64,000 nt of DNA from an uncultured Bacilli bacterium (GTDB lineage: Bacteria > Bacillota_I > Bacilli_A > RFN20 > CAG-449): NCBI GenBank assembly GCA_947632435.1, contig CANRPC010000010.1:1-64000 (forward strand). Reading direction: 5' to 3'. Of this stretch, positions 37,396-46,714 are shown one piece after another. The notes beneath the pieces were generated by a model that was not told the origin of the DNA, did not search any database, and saw only the letters and a program-made list of their open reading frames with translations. Position numbers and translations under genes: made by a program. How positions within the stretch are numbered: the stretch's first letter is position 1; each line of letters opens with the position of its first letter.

Positions 37396-38146
37396 AGTTT
37401 TATTTTCAAGTGTAGTTTTTATTGCATTAGGATTATTTTTTAATGCATTTAATTATATTTTTATTTTTTATCTTTTAGCTTTAATTCATGAATTATGTCA
37501 TATATTATTTGCCCTTATTTTCCATGTTAAAGTTAACGAAATATCATTTCATGCTTTAGGTTTTTCAGCAGAGTTAAAAGATGTTGAATTTTTACCATTA
37601 GCAAAACAATTAATTATTTTCTTAGCAGGTCCTTTATCCTTTATTCCTTCATATTTAATTATTAATTATTTATACAAAATTGATTTTTTGTCTATATATA
37701 GTTATAAGGTTGCTTTAAATGATAATATTTCTCTTTTAATTTTTAATCTATTACCATTTTACCCTCTTGATGGAGGAAGAATTTTTGAAGCAGTTTTATT
37801 AAAATTTTTAGATGCCTTTAAAACTAAAGTAATTCGTAGTATTGTTTCATGTATTGTATCAGTATTTTTACTTATTTCTTGTTTAAAAGAATATCAATAT
37901 TTATTATTCTTTTTCATATTATTTAATGCTTTAACAAGCATATTTTTCTTCAAAAAAGAATATCATAATTATTTATTAAATCGTGTTGGGAAAATTTCAA
38001 ATTACCCTATTAGAAATACTAATTATCCTAAAATTTATCATTTTTATTACAATTATTATCAATTTAAAGATAAAATCATTTCTGAAGAAGATTATTTAAT
38101 TGTTAGTGAAATAGATCTTATGCGAAAAAAAATTAAAAAAAGTTAA
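37382..38146 (+). CDS. M50 site-2 protease (SpoIVFB-like)
   Basis: 254 aa polytopic zinc protease. HELCH (H36, E37, H40) is the HExxH metal site, and FYPLDGGR supplies the third ligand and the M50 DGG motif. SpoIVFB-family proteases cut membrane-bound substrates such as pro-sigma-K. A TTG start at 37382 is proposed because GAGGAAG lies 8-10 nt upstream; the alternative ATG at 37367 has no ribosome site and lies deeper inside the preceding gene. Its likely partner is the SpoIVFA-like protein next to it. Confidence 0.8.
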   Translation: MPKIRVLFSSVVFIALGLFFNAFNYIFIFYLLALIHELCHILFALIFHVKVNEISFHALGFSAELKDVEFLPLAKQLIIFLAGPLSFIPSYLIINYLYKIDFLSIYSYKVALNDNISLLIFNLLPFYPLDGGRIFEAVLLKFLDAFKTKVIRSIVSCIVSVFLLISCLKEYQYLLFFFILFNALTSIFFFKKEYHNYLLNRVGKISNYPIRNTNYPKIYHFYYNYYQFKDKIISEEDYLIVSEIDLMRKKIKKS

Positions 38147-38202
38147 TAATCTTTTAATGAATGTTAATTTGTGGTATTTTTTATAAATGTAGGAGCAAAA
38201 TA

Positions 38203-40017
38203 ATGAAAAAATATCAGCAAAAAAACATTCGAAATTTTTCTATTATTGCCCATATAGATCATGGTAAATCGACACTTGCAGATCGCATTTTAGAACTTAC
38301 TGGAGCAATTTCTAAACGTGAAATGAAAGAGCAAATACTAGATAGTATGGATTTAGAAAGAGAAAGAGGTATTACTATTAAATTAAATGCTGTTTCTTTA
38401 TCTTACCATGCTAAAGATGGACAAGAATATTTATTTAATTTAATTGACACTCCAGGACATGTTGATTTTACATATGAAGTATCGCGTTCTTTAGCTGCTT
38501 GTGAAGGGGCAATACTTGTTGTGGATGCTACTCAAGGAGTAGAGGCTCAAACACTTGCCAATGTCTATTTAGCTTTTGATAATGATTTAGAGATAATTCC
38601 CGTGATAAATAAGGTTGATTTACCAAGTGCTGATATAGAAAGAACAAAAAAAGAAATTGAAGAAACAATCGGACTAGATTGCTCTAATGTTATAAATGTG
38701 TCGGCAAAAACTGGATTAAATGTTGAAGAAATCTTAGAAGCTATAGTAAAAAAGATTCCTGCTCCTAAAGGAAAAAATGAAAATCCTTTAAAAGCTTTAA
38801 TTTTTGATTCATTTTATGATTCATATCGTGGAGTTGTTGCCCAAATATCAATTAAAGAAGGTTGTTTAAAAGTTGGTGAACATATTATATTTATGTCCAA
38901 TGGTCTAGAATTTGAAGTAACAGAACTTGGAATACGTACACCAAAAGAAGAAAAAGTTGATATTCTTAATGCTGGTGAAGTTGGATATGTTGCGGCTCAA
39001 ATAAAAGCGATTGAAGATGTTCGTCCAGGGGATACAATTACTAAAAAAGAAAATAAAGCTGATGTTCCTCTTCCTGGATATCGAAAAATGAATCCTATGG
39101 TCTACTGCGGACTTTATCCTTGTGATTCGAAAAAATATTTAGATTTAAAAGATGCTCTTGAAAAATTGTCTTTAAATGATGCTTCATTGACTTATGAACC
39201 TGAAACTTCACAAGCTCTTGGCTTTGGGTTTCGTGTTGGTTTTTTAGGCTTATTACATATGGATGTTATTCAAGAAAGACTTGAAAGAGAATATAATATC
39301 GATTTAATTTTGACCGCGCCTAGTGTTATTTATAAAATTTATTTGACCGATGGCTCTATTATAGAACTTGATAATCCATCTAATATGCCTGATGTAACAA
39401 AAATTCAAGAAATTCAAGAACCATATGTTAGAGCAAGTATAATGACTCCTAAAGAATATTTAGGTTCATTAATGAATCTATGTCAAGATAGAAGAGGAAT
39501 TTATATTGATTTACAATATATTGATGATTCAAGAATGACAGTTATTTATGATTTACCACTTTCTGAAGTTATTTATAATTTTTTTGATAAATTAAAATCT
39601 TATTCTAAAGGATACGCTTCTTTAGATTATGAATTAAATGATTATCGACCTTCCAAACTTGTAAAAATGGATATACTTTTAAATGGTAATCCTATTGATG
39701 CATTATCAAGCATAGTTTATAAAGATTTTGCTTATAGTCGAGGCAGTGTTATTGTAAAAAAATTAAAAGATATTATTCCTCGTCAACAATTTGAAATCCC
39801 TGTTCAAGCTGCGATAAATAATAAAATAATTGCACGTAGTGACATAAAAGCAGTAAGAAAAGATGTTTTAGCAAAATGTTATGGTGGGGATATTTCACGT
39901 AAGAAAAAACTTTTAGAAAAACAAAAAGAAGGAAAAAAACGTATGAAATCTATTGGAACTGTAGAAGTTCCTCAAGATGCATTTATGGCAATTCTTTCCG
40001 TTGATGAAGATGAATAA
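38203..40017 (+). CDS. lepA: Elongation factor 4 (LepA)
   Basis: 604-aa translational GTPase that remodels stalled or mispositioned ribosomes. [10 protein letters not shown] (P-loop), DTPGHVDF (G3) and NKVD (G4) lie in the G domain. The C-terminal half contains [14 protein letters not shown] and the LepA-specific end ([22 protein letters not shown]). The start at 38203 follows TAGGAGCAAAATA. An in-frame ATG 42 nt upstream would add 14 unconserved residues. Its own terminator follows at once. Confidence 0.97.
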   Translation: MKKYQQKNIRNFSIIAHIDHGKSTLADRILELTGAISKREMKEQILDSMDLERERGITIKLNAVSLSYHAKDGQEYLFNLIDTPGHVDFTYEVSRSLAACEGAILVVDATQGVEAQTLANVYLAFDNDLEIIPVINKVDLPSADIERTKKEIEETIGLDCSNVINVSAKTGLNVEEILEAIVKKIPAPKGKNENPLKALIFDSFYDSYRGVVAQISIKEGCLKVGEHIIFMSNGLEFEVTELGIRTPKEEKVDILNAGEVGYVAAQIKAIEDVRPGDTITKKENKADVPLPGYRKMNPMVYCGLYPCDSKKYLDLKDALEKLSLNDASLTYEPETSQALGFGFRVGFLGLLHMDVIQERLEREYNIDLILTAPSVIYKIYLTDGSIIELDNPSNMPDVTKIQEIQEPYVRASIMTPKEYLGSLMNLCQDRRGIYIDLQYIDDSRMTVIYDLPLSEVIYNFFDKLKSYSKGYASLDYELNDYRPSKLVKMDILLNGNPIDALSSIVYKDFAYSRGSVIVKKLKDIIPRQQFEIPVQAAINNKIIARSDIKAVRKDVLAKCYGGDISRKKKLLEKQKEGKKRMKSIGTVEVPQDAFMAILSVDEDE

Positions 40018-40044
40018 AAAATAGCATTTTTGCTATTTTTTTTT
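40018..40044 (+). terminator. Terminator after lepA
   Basis: AAAATAGCA and TGCTATTTT around a TTTT loop (stem 40018-40026 with 40031-40039), then more Ts. Confidence 0.85.
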
Positions 40045-40102
40045 CTAAATTTTCTTAAATTTAAAATATTTGTCATATTTTGTTAGTAAAAAATTAGTAA
40101 TT

Positions 40103-40139
40103 ATTTAGTTAGCAACTAGACAAAAAAATGTAACTAAAT
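40103..40139. promoter_or_regulatory. 9-bp inverted repeat upstream of the Fic-like gene
   Basis: ATTTAGTTA (40103-40111) and TAACTAAAT (40131-40139) are separated by 19 nt, 24 bp before the gene. It may be an operator for the HTH-containing product or an RNA hairpin in its leader. Confidence 0.35.
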
Positions 40140-40163
40140 TAAAATATTTTTTGAGGTGGAAAA

Positions 40164-41549
40164 ATGGAAAGAGACTTTGCTTATCGCTTTACTAATGAAG
40201 TATATGCGACTAAAGAAGTTGTAAAAAAAACATTGAATATTAATTCAATAGATCATATTTGGGATACTATCCTAGCGTATCGTAAACTTTACAATAAAGT
40301 TTTAGATTTATTTTCTAATGATAAAAAACCATTTACTGTTTGTCTTTGTGAAGGTATATTAAAACGTTATATTGATCTAGAGAAAAAAATTATGGATATA
40401 ACAGTTTTAAATGCTCAATATCAAAATAATCAAATTTTAAATAGTAAAACAATTTTACGCATTATTACCCAAATTTACGACTTTAAAGATGTAAGTGATA
40501 CCATTATAAATGGAATTGTTGAAAATACAATTGCTCAAATTCCATATCATTACCAAATTTTTAATAAATATTATTCTTGTTTAAAAGATATTGAAATTTG
40601 TTATGCCTCTTTATTAAACGAGAATACGATTAAAAGATTATTCTCTATATTGATGCATGGTGAGATTAATAAAATCGATGAAATAAATAAATTATATAGA
40701 GTTACAGAATTAGAATCAAATTTTGATCCGTATGAAAATTTTCGCCATTATGAAGGTTCACCAACAAAAAATATTCCATATCTTATGGAAATTTTATTTG
40801 ATGATATTAATGAGAATAAACTTGTATCCTTAATTGAAGGAGGGGTTTTGTTATTTTATATTTTATATTTTAAACCTTTTGAAATATATAATGAAGAAAT
40901 GGCAATATTATTAACTAAGTACTATTTAAAAAATCATAATGAGAATCTTGTTTATTTACCTCTTGAAGAATTGATATTAGATTTAAATTCTGATGAGATG
41001 AAAAAAGTTTTTTTAGAATGTGAAAAAAGTTTAGACTTAACTTATTTTATCGATATGTTTTTTACAAAACTTGATAAATTTTTACAAGAACAACAAAAAA
41101 ATCTTAAGCATCAACAAGAACTAGAAATGCAAAATGAAATTCTTGTAGAAGATGATATAAATAATCTTGATAATACTTCACAAACATTTTTAGATGATAA
41201 CAACCTAGTTAATCAAGATACAAAAGTTGAAATGTCAAGATTTGAAGGTGTGACTTTTGAAAGAAAAGTATCTATGCCTATTATTCCTAAAGGACTTGAT
41301 GAAAAAGATGCATCTTTAGTGGCTGAAAACCTTATTGAAATTTGTCCTACTTTAAAAAAAGGACAAGCTGAATTTTATGCACGTCATTGTACAATTGGCA
41401 AATATTACACTATTCAGCAATATAAAATAGCAAATAAAGTTGCTTATGAAACCGCGCGTACATCTATGGATAATCTTGCGGATTTAGGCTTTTATAAAAA
41501 AGAAAAAATCCGTAATAAATTTGTTTACACGCCTATTATTAGATCTTAA
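40164..41549 (+). CDS. Fic-fold protein with degenerate motif and C-terminal HTH
   Basis: 461 aa. The middle region (about residues 150-270) follows a Fic helical core: a GSPTKNIPYLME flap-like segment, then a hydrophobic helix and YFKPFEIYNEEMA where active Fic proteins have HPFx(D/E)GNGR. Here the catalytic His is K237 and the glycines are gone (PFEIYN, 238-243), so AMP transfer is unlikely. A Gln/Lys-rich linker (about 305-350) leads to a winged-helix-like end (YTIQQYKIANKVAYETARTS ... DLGFYKK) as in other Fic proteins with DNA-binding tails. It is probably regulatory. GAGGTGG precedes the ATG. Confidence 0.6.
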   Translation: MERDFAYRFTNEVYATKEVVKKTLNINSIDHIWDTILAYRKLYNKVLDLFSNDKKPFTVCLCEGILKRYIDLEKKIMDITVLNAQYQNNQILNSKTILRIITQIYDFKDVSDTIINGIVENTIAQIPYHYQIFNKYYSCLKDIEICYASLLNENTIKRLFSILMHGEINKIDEINKLYRVTELESNFDPYENFRHYEGSPTKNIPYLMEILFDDINENKLVSLIEGGVLLFYILYFKPFEIYNEEMAILLTKYYLKNHNENLVYLPLEELILDLNSDEMKKVFLECEKSLDLTYFIDMFFTKLDKFLQEQQKNLKHQQELEMQNEILVEDDINNLDNTSQTFLDDNNLVNQDTKVEMSRFEGVTFERKVSMPIIPKGLDEKDASLVAENLIEICPTLKKGQAEFYARHCTIGKYYTIQQYKIANKVAYETARTSMDNLADLGFYKKEKIRNKFVYTPIIRS

Positions 41550-41576
41550 ACTTTAATGTGATGGAGGATGAATTTT

Positions 41577-41780
41577 ATGTCAATGGAAATTATTTATATA
41601 ATTATTATTGTCTTAATTATTGGAGCGGTTGTATTTTTATTAAGAAAATTTATTCCAGGTTTAAAAGATGAAGAAGAAAAGGATGAAGCAAGACAAGTTG
41701 AAGAAGAAGTAAATCGTATGATTGTTAATCCTGAACCAGAAAAAGAAAATAAAGAAGAAGATGAGGACGAAAAAGAATAA
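41577..41780 (+). CDS. Small acidic single-pass membrane protein
   Basis: 67 aa. One N-terminal hydrophobic helix (about residues 5-24), then a short basic patch and a long Glu/Lys/Asp tail (about residues 32-67). Family unknown. The ATG at 41577 follows ATGGAGGATGAATTTT; an ATG at 41568 overlaps that GGAGG. It overlaps hemW by 20 bp in another frame, so the pair is coupled. The topology resembles small membrane scaffold proteins, but no function can be assigned. Confidence 0.65.
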   Translation: MSMEIIYIIIIVLIIGAVVFLLRKFIPGLKDEEEKDEARQVEEEVNRMIVNPEPEKENKEEDEDEKE

Positions 41781-42858
41781 GGGATTATATATACATATTC
41801 CCTTTTGTGATGAAATTTGCCCTTATTGTGGTTTTTCTCATATTTTATCTTCTTGTAATAAACAAAATTTATATATTAATAGACTTAAAGAAGATATTTT
41901 AAAATACCAAAATCAATTTTTTTCATCTATATATATTGGAGGTGGAACACCATCTTCTTTAAATTACAAGCAACTTGAAGAACTTTTAAAATCTCTTCAA
42001 GTTTTTATACATAAAAATATTTCGTTTTCATTTGAAGCTAATCCCCAATCACTTGATTTAGAAAAAATAAAATTGTTAGCAAAATATAATGTTAATCGTA
42101 TCTCTATTGGCGTACAAACTTTTCAAAAACCTTTGCAGAAGAAATTAATGCGGTTTGCAACTTATTCGCAAATTAAAAATATTATTGAACAACTACATCA
42201 ATTTGGAATAAATGATATTAATCTTGATTTGATGTATGGGATAAATGGTGAGAATTTAACGCAATTAGAAAATGATTTAAAATTATTTACTTCTTTAGAT
42301 ATTAAACATATATCTTGTTATTGTTTACAAGTAGAAGAACACACAATATTTTATAATCAAAAAATAGAAGAAATGAATCAAGATGATGCTGCGGATGAGT
42401 ATCAATTAATTTGTGAATATTTAAAGAAAAAAGGCTTTATACATTACGAAATTAGTAACTTTGCTAAAAAGGGCTATGAAAGCAAACATAATTTATTATA
42501 TTGGCATAATGATGAATATGTTGGTTTAGGTATTTCAAGTGCTGGTTATGAAAATAATATACGTTACGTTAATGAAAATTCATTAACACATTATTTAAAT
42601 AGTGAATCAAAAAAAGAAGAAGAAATATTGTCCATATTAGATATAGAAAAATATTATATAATTTTAAATCTCAGATTGGCTAAAGGTATAAATTTTTTAG
42701 ATTTTAAAAAGAAATTTCATAAAGATTTTTTAAAAACATATGAAAAACAAATTGAAGCACTAAAAAAATACGATTATTTAAAAATAAATAAAAATAATTT
42801 ATATGTTAAAGAAAAATATTTTTTTATATTGAATACTATCTTGTTATACTTTTTTTAA
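41761..42858 (+). CDS. hemW: HemW-type radical SAM protein
   Basis: 365 aa. The radical-SAM cluster motif is C16-x3-C20-x2-C23 (FCDEICPYC), followed by YIGGGTPSSL and NRISIGVQTF, and the HemW-type HYEISNFAKKG. HemW proteins bind heme and are thought to deliver it; they are often misannotated as coproporphyrinogen dehydrogenases. The ATG at 41761 is preferred to a start 13 codons upstream because conservation begins at GLYIHIPFC. Its 3' end overlaps the pectinesterase gene by 4 bp, convergently. Confidence 0.9.
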   Translation: MRTKKNKGLYIHIPFCDEICPYCGFSHILSSCNKQNLYINRLKEDILKYQNQFFSSIYIGGGTPSSLNYKQLEELLKSLQVFIHKNISFSFEANPQSLDLEKIKLLAKYNVNRISIGVQTFQKPLQKKLMRFATYSQIKNIIEQLHQFGINDINLDLMYGINGENLTQLENDLKLFTSLDIKHISCYCLQVEEHTIFYNQKIEEMNQDDAADEYQLICEYLKKKGFIHYEISNFAKKGYESKHNLLYWHNDEYVGLGISSAGYENNIRYVNENSLTHYLNSESKKEEEILSILDIEKYYIILNLRLAKGINFLDFKKKFHKDFLKTYEKQIEALKKYDYLKINKNNLYVKEKYFFILNTILLYFF

Positions 42859-43763
42859 AATTTAAATTTAATTTTAATTTCCTTAATAATATCTTGATAT
42901 TCTAAATCATTTAAAAAATGAATTAATTTATTTCGTTTGTTATTAAATGGATATTCATAAAAACGATTATATATTTCAGGATGTGGATTATTCCAAAAAT
43001 CATAGCCATCAATAATATGATTTTCAAAAAAACAATTTAAAATTATTGTCTTACCAAAACTTCTCCAAGGACGAGAGATATAAACATTGTTTACTGACTC
43101 ATTTTTCTTTTTAAAAGTACAATTTAATACGTAAAAGCCATCATTTTGGAATAAACTATGACTTGGTGCAAAAACATAACCTGAATCTGAAGAAATTAAA
43201 GTGCAATTTTCAAAAAGTGAAGATCCCGAACCAAAAATAAAATCAATAGCGCCTTCAATTTCACAATTTATAAATTTAGAATAAACATTTCCTTCAATAA
43301 ATAATTCTTCTTTTGATAAAAAATTGAAGTAACGAATTTTTAAATCATCAGGAAGTGGTCCAAGAAATAATGTATCTTGGTAAGAAGTAAAATAACAATT
43401 CTTTGCTTTAAAATTATTTCCTAAAACCTCTAATGCAATGGCTTGATGATATTTTTTTTCATTAGCTAAATTCATTATGGAAATATTTTCTAAAGAACAA
43501 TTATTTCCTTTAACAATCATTGTCGCGGTTCTAAAAGTATTATAATCTCTTTTGTCTTCGTGTATTTTTAAACTATAATCATCAAATGCTATAATAACAT
43601 TTTCTTTTGATTCACCAATTATTTTAATATTATCTTTTTTTATTATGATTTTTTCTTTATAAAATCCATTTTTAATAAAAATTTCACCATTTTTACTTAC
43701 TAAATCTAATGCTTTAGCTAAACTATCTATATCAGTATTTTTTTCTACAACAACTTTTTGCAT
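42855..43763 (-). CDS. Pectinesterase (CE8), cytoplasmic
   Basis: 302-aa carbohydrate esterase family 8 enzyme that removes methyl esters from galacturonate residues, releasing methanol. The catalytic set is visible: YQDTLF with Q129 and D130, GAIDFIFG with D174, and SRPWR with R231 and W233. There is no signal peptide, unlike most secreted pectinesterases, so it should act on imported oligomers. The start at 43763 follows AAAGGTGTTAATT; an in-frame GTG three codons upstream lies inside that site. It is divergent from the pectin operon and shares its control region. Confidence 0.92.
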   Translation of the reverse strand: MQKVVVEKNTDIDSLAKALDLVSKNGEIFIKNGFYKEKIIIKKDNIKIIGESKENVIIAFDDYSLKIHEDKRDYNTFRTATMIVKGNNCSLENISIMNLANEKKYHQAIALEVLGNNFKAKNCYFTSYQDTLFLGPLPDDLKIRYFNFLSKEELFIEGNVYSKFINCEIEGAIDFIFGSGSSLFENCTLISSDSGYVFAPSHSLFQNDGFYVLNCTFKKKNESVNNVYISRPWRSFGKTIILNCFFENHIIDGYDFWNNPHPEIYNRFYEYPFNNKRNKLIHFLNDLEYQDIIKEIKIKFKF

Positions 43764-43833
43764 AATTAACACCTTTATATATTTTGCCTTTTTTTGAAGT
43801 AAAAAACAACTTTTGATTTAACCAAGAATTATA

Positions 43834-43862
43834 TTTATATAATTTAACTTATTTAAATCCAA
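43834..43862 (-). promoter_or_regulatory. Promoter of the pectinesterase gene
   Basis: On the minus strand TTGGAT (43862-43857), 17-bp spacer, TATAAA (43839-43834), leaving a leader of about 65-70 nt. Confidence 0.55.
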
Positions 43863-43886
43863 GTTCATATTTCCGTAATTTCTATA

Positions 43887-43915
43887 TTGACAAAAGGTGG
43901 TTGTCACTTTAAAAT
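43887..43915 (+). promoter_or_regulatory. Strong promoter of the pectin operon
   Basis: A consensus TTGACA (43887-43892), an exact 17-bp spacer, and TAAAAT (43910-43915). Transcription should start near 43922. Confidence 0.85.
43888..43906. promoter_or_regulatory. Candidate pectin-operon operator (TGACAA-N7-TTGTCA)
   Basis: Inverted 6-bp arms TGACAA and TTGTCA with a 7-nt spacer overlap the -35 box and spacer of the pectin promoter. A repressor or activator bound here would also lie about 25 bp behind the divergent pectinesterase promoter. Confidence 0.5.
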
Positions 43916-43926
43916 TATTATGTAAG

Positions 43927-43940
43927 TGAAAGCGCTTAAT
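43927..43940 (+). promoter_or_regulatory. cre/LacI-type operator in the operon leader
   Basis: TGAAAGCGCTTAAT matches 8 of 10 fixed positions of the CcpA cre consensus and has the AAGCGCTT core shared by LacI-family sites. It lies about 5-19 nt after the predicted transcription start, a position where a bound protein blocks elongation. Confidence 0.6.
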
Positions 43941-43955
43941 CTCGAGGTAATTAAA

Positions 43956-44732
43956 TTGTCTAAAGATACTTTTAAAATGATAGACCTAGCCATTTTCTCA
44001 ATTATAGCTATGATTTTAGAAGTAGTAATTTATTACTCCTCACAAGCATTTAAAATGGAAATGCCTGTGTTTGTATCTTTTACAATTGTTTTGTCTTTGA
44101 TTGCCATTTTTCGTTGGGGCATTGCAGGGACAATTGTTTGTATAGTTGGAGGACTTACTTCAGCTTTTGTACAAAATATTTCCTCTGGAGCACAATTTAA
44201 TCTTTTTTTGATTTATGGTGTTGGCAATGCTTTTGTTGCGATTGCTTATTTATTACTGATAAAAGATGGAAGAAAAAGAATATCTTCTAACACTGGCTTT
44301 TTATTTATTTATGAATTGGTCGGATATATATCAGTGATAAGTGGTCGATCATTACTTGGTGTATTGCTTTATAGAGGTTCATTTACTGATTATCTTCTTG
44401 CATTTATTGGACCAGAATGTCTTGGTGTATTATTAGGTACAATTGTTCTAATAATTGCCAATAAACCAAATGGTATTCTTGTTGAAATGAATGAATACAT
44501 TGTTAAGGTTCATGAAGAAATGAAAGAAGACAAGTTACATTTAAGAGCAATTAAAGATAGTGACCGCTACGATGTATCAGATGTAACAAAAAAAGACATG
44601 ATTAATGATGCTTCTTTATTAGATGGAGGTAATCTTAATCAAAATCAGCTTGACGAATTACAAATAATGCTTGATGAATCGTTAAGTGAAACTAAGGGGG
44701 AGGACTTGTTAAACGATGGAAAAAAAGATTGA
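43956..44732 (+). CDS. Polytopic membrane protein of the pectin operon
   Basis: 258 aa with five or six membrane segments in the first about 180 residues, followed by an acidic cytoplasmic tail of about 75 residues. It somewhat resembles small-molecule (ECF S-type) or YesL-like membrane proteins but is not firmly recognised. A TTG start at 43956 is proposed: GAGGT lies 7 nt upstream, while an in-frame GTG at 43926 sits in the cre-like operator with no ribosome site. As the first gene of the operon and overlapping the permease gene by 17 bp, it probably serves the transporter or senses its substrate. Confidence 0.6.
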   Translation: MSKDTFKMIDLAIFSIIAMILEVVIYYSSQAFKMEMPVFVSFTIVLSLIAIFRWGIAGTIVCIVGGLTSAFVQNISSGAQFNLFLIYGVGNAFVAIAYLLLIKDGRKRISSNTGFLFIYELVGYISVISGRSLLGVLLYRGSFTDYLLAFIGPECLGVLLGTIVLIIANKPNGILVEMNEYIVKVHEEMKEDKLHLRAIKDSDRYDVSDVTKKDMINDASLLDGGNLNQNQLDELQIMLDESLSETKGEDLLNDGKKD

Positions 44733-45738
44733 TGAAAGAGTCGTTGATGAAATCGAACGAAACCATTGGAAGACCGTAGGAAAAAGAATTTTAAAGGATT
44801 GGCGTGTATACGTCATGGCAATTCCATTAATTTTCTTCTTCATTTGTTGGCGATATTTACCTATGTCAGGTTTATTGATTGCTTTCAAAAGTTATGATGG
44901 TAAAGATGTTATTGGATCTCCTTGGAATGGATTTGCTGGTTTTAAAGAGTTGATGACTGGAAGTTATGCAACAACGGAAAATTCATTCTGGAAAGCGTTC
45001 AGAAACACATTTACATTAAGTTTCTATAGTATGATTTTCGGCTTTCCAATGCCAATTATTTTAGCACTATTATTTAGTGAAATTAAAAATGAAACATATA
45101 GAAGTGTGCTTCAAGTTTTATCATATTTACCTAAATTTGTTTCCTTAGTTGTTATTACTACATTAGTTAATTTAATGTGTAGTAATGGTAGTGAAACAAT
45201 GCATACAAGTGGTGGTCCAATTACGGTATTGCTTGAAACAATTCATATGATACCAAAGGGCACTAAATTGATGTATCAATCTGAATATTTTAGACCAATT
45301 TATCAAATTTCAGGAATTTGGGAAACTGCTGGTTATGGTTCTATTGTTTATTTCGCTGCGATTTTGAGCATTTCGCCAACATCTTATGAAGCTGCAAGAA
45401 TGGACGGTGCATCTAAATGGGCACAAATTAAATATGTTACTTTCCCTGGTATTGCTTCAACATTGACAATTATGTTAATTCTTGAAATCGGACATTTATT
45501 AACTGTTGGTTATGAAAAAGTTATGTTATTGTATTCACAAGAAACATATGAAACTGCAGATGTTATCTCAACATTTGTTATGCGTACTGGCGGTGTAGGA
45601 GATACAGGTTCAAATACTGGTACAATTGGTAAAACAATTGCTTCGGCTGCTGATTTATTTAATTCCTTGATAGCTATGTTATTAGTTATTGGTTCAAATA
45701 CTATTGCTAGACGTGTTTCGTCTACATCATTATATTAA
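44716..45738 (+). CDS. LplB-type sugar ABC permease
   Basis: 340 aa permease of the LplB/YtcP class (carbohydrate uptake 1). It has six membrane helices, the family marker YLPMSGLLIAFKSYDG near residues 47-62, and the EAA loop EAARMDGASKWAQIKYVTFPG. The C-terminal region carries ATADVISTFVMRTG-type sequence (ETADVISTFVMR) common to oligogalacturonide/rhamnogalacturonide systems. It pairs with the next permease. A Gly-rich stretch near the C-terminus is a small peculiarity. Confidence 0.88.
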   Translation: MEKKIDERVVDEIERNHWKTVGKRILKDWRVYVMAIPLIFFFICWRYLPMSGLLIAFKSYDGKDVIGSPWNGFAGFKELMTGSYATTENSFWKAFRNTFTLSFYSMIFGFPMPIILALLFSEIKNETYRSVLQVLSYLPKFVSLVVITTLVNLMCSNGSETMHTSGGPITVLLETIHMIPKGTKLMYQSEYFRPIYQISGIWETAGYGSIVYFAAILSISPTSYEAARMDGASKWAQIKYVTFPGIASTLTIMLILEIGHLLTVGYEKVMLLYSQETYETADVISTFVMRTGGVGDTGSNTGTIGKTIASAADLFNSLIAMLLVIGSNTIARRVSSTSLY

Positions 45739-45753
45739 AAAGGAGAATGAAAT

Positions 45754-46644
45754 ATGGGTGGTCGTTTAGATAGATCAGAGATAATTTTCAAAATTATTTC
45801 TTACACTTTATTAACTATATTCGCATTATTTTGTTTATATCCATTTATTTATACCATTTCCGCGGCTATTTCATCACAGGATGCTGTAGATGCTGGTAAA
45901 GTTGTTATTTTTCCAATAGGATTACAATTCGATGCATTTAAATATGTCTTTGAAGATAGAAGCTTCTGGTTAGCATATACATCTACTTTATTTGTTACTC
46001 TTTGGGGTACAGTTTGGTCAATGTTTATTTCGATTTTTGGTGGCTATGCACTTTCTAAAAAAAGAATACCATTTAATAAAGGTTTGAATTTCTTCTTAGT
46101 ATTTACAATGTGGTTCTCAGCTGGTATGATTCCAACTTTAATTAACTATCAACAAACAAGAGATATTTTCCAAAATATTGGTATTGTTGACCAAAAATGG
46201 GTTGTTGTTATCGCAATGGGACTTGCTGCTTATAATATTATCTTATTAAGAAATGCTTTCTCTGGCGTACCAAAAGAAATCGAAGAAGCAGCAACTGTTG
46301 ATGGTGCAAATGAATTCCAAATTGCAACTAAAGTTTTTATACCTATGTCTAAGGCTTCAATTGCAACAGTAGCATTGTTCTATGGTATCTCACGTTGGAA
46401 TGGTTACTTCTGGGCAAAGCAAATCATGGTTGGTGAAGATCAAATACCACCATTACAAGTTTTTATCCGTAATACTTTAGATAAAGTTCTTGGTGGTGAA
46501 GAAACTCACTCTTATGATGGATTCTCGGTTAGTTCATTATTCTATGCAATGATTGTTTGCGCTGTTGTTCCAATTATTATTATTTATCCATTTATTCAAA
46601 AATATTTTGCTGCTGGTGTTAACCTCGGTGGCGTTAAAGAATAA
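45754..46644 (+). CDS. YtcP-type sugar ABC permease
   Basis: 296 aa, six membrane helices. The opening GRLDRSEIIFKIISYTLLTIFALFCLYPF is the YtcP/LplC start, and EEAATVDGANEFQIATKVFIPMSK is the ATPase-docking EAA loop. It forms the pore with the LplB-like protein. AAAGGAG sits 8 nt before the ATG and 15 nt separate it from the previous gene. The 70 nt that follow contain a small AT hairpin (CTATTT/AAATAG) but no terminator. Confidence 0.9.
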   Translation: MGGRLDRSEIIFKIISYTLLTIFALFCLYPFIYTISAAISSQDAVDAGKVVIFPIGLQFDAFKYVFEDRSFWLAYTSTLFVTLWGTVWSMFISIFGGYALSKKRIPFNKGLNFFLVFTMWFSAGMIPTLINYQQTRDIFQNIGIVDQKWVVVIAMGLAAYNIILLRNAFSGVPKEIEEAATVDGANEFQIATKVFIPMSKASIATVALFYGISRWNGYFWAKQIMVGEDQIPPLQVFIRNTLDKVLGGEETHSYDGFSVSSLFYAMIVCAVVPIIIIYPFIQKYFAAGVNLGGVKE

Positions 46645-46714
46645 TTTATTTGGTTATTTCTATTTATTTTAAATAGTTATAATAAATTTTGATTTTTATG
46701 AAAGGAGAAAAAAA

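Noticed and set aside
43926-43955. GTG start for the first pectin-operon gene
   Set aside because: It lies inside the cre-like site and has no ribosome site; TTG at 43956 has GAGGT 7 nt upstream.
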